From an uncultured Desulfovibrionaceae bacterium (GTDB taxonomy: Bacteria > Desulfobacterota > Desulfovibrionia > Desulfovibrionales > Desulfovibrionaceae), in assembly GCA_949427775.1 (NCBI GenBank), contig CASQEL010000153.1:1-5642 (forward strand): DNA of 5,642 nt, written 5' to 3'. The first letter of the stretch is position 1. Each line of letters starts with the position of its first letter. Made by a program: the position numbers and the translations under genes. The notes under the pieces were generated by a model. That model was not told the DNA's origin, did no database searches, and was given only the letters and a program-made list of their open reading frames with translations. Below, one piece after another: positions 5,641 through 5,642 of this stretch.

Positions 5641-5642
5641 CG

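Noticed and set aside
5466..5642. A minus-strand frame beginning GQRLDRWLAKTLP, resembling the S4 motif of RluA-type pseudouridine synthases
   Set aside because: The resemblance covers only about 13 residues. The expected S4 continuation (SR.x.I...I..G.V.VNG) is absent and the frame soon stops.
1..5642. Insertion sequences, tRNA genes, CRISPR arrays or phage genes
   Set aside because: No transposase motif, tRNA fold or regular spaced repeat was seen on either strand by eye.

Overview
The window holds one leftward (minus-strand) flagellar hook operon, fliK-flgD-flgE: the hook-length control protein, the hook cap/scaffold protein and the hook protein. The order, the gene spacing (12 nt then 80 nt), the high-GC coding sequence and the large hook protein resemble sulfate-reducing Desulfovibrionaceae (Desulfovibrio/Bilophila-like). 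That placement is inferred from protein character and was not searched. All three products are exported by the flagellar type III apparatus or act on it, and none has a Sec signal peptide.

Layout, right to left in the direction of transcription. Positions 5640-5392 may be the 3' end of an upstream minus-strand gene; the reading frame is ambiguous. It is followed by a strong hairpin (5346-5384) and a good intrinsic terminator (5292-5326). Next come an extreme AT block (5253-5297, one G/C in 45 bp), a sigma-54-like element (5238-5253) and the fliK ribosome binding site. fliK occupies 5211-3469, flgD 3456-2572 and flgE 2491-545. A textbook intrinsic terminator (483-521) closes the operon.

Positions 1-482 hold no convincing gene. 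They contain an AT-rich near-palindrome (17-41) and a run of T-tracts, each preceded by GC-rich potential stems, which look like several plus-strand terminators in a row.

How the genes work together: FlgD caps the growing hook so that FlgE subunits polymerise beneath it. FliK samples hook length during export and, through its C-terminal domain, switches the export gate from hook to filament substrates. Encoding ruler, cap and subunit together fits one assembly stage, and a sigma-54-type (middle-class) promoter would fit the known control of hook genes in many polarly flagellated bacteria.

I found no previously undescribed system here. The points most worth a second look are a low-GC, codon-atypical segment inside flgE, a Gly/Asn/Asp-rich tail with an imperfect 42-nt repeat on FlgD, an apparent duplicated helical module in FliK, and the hairpin/T-tract cluster downstream of the operon.
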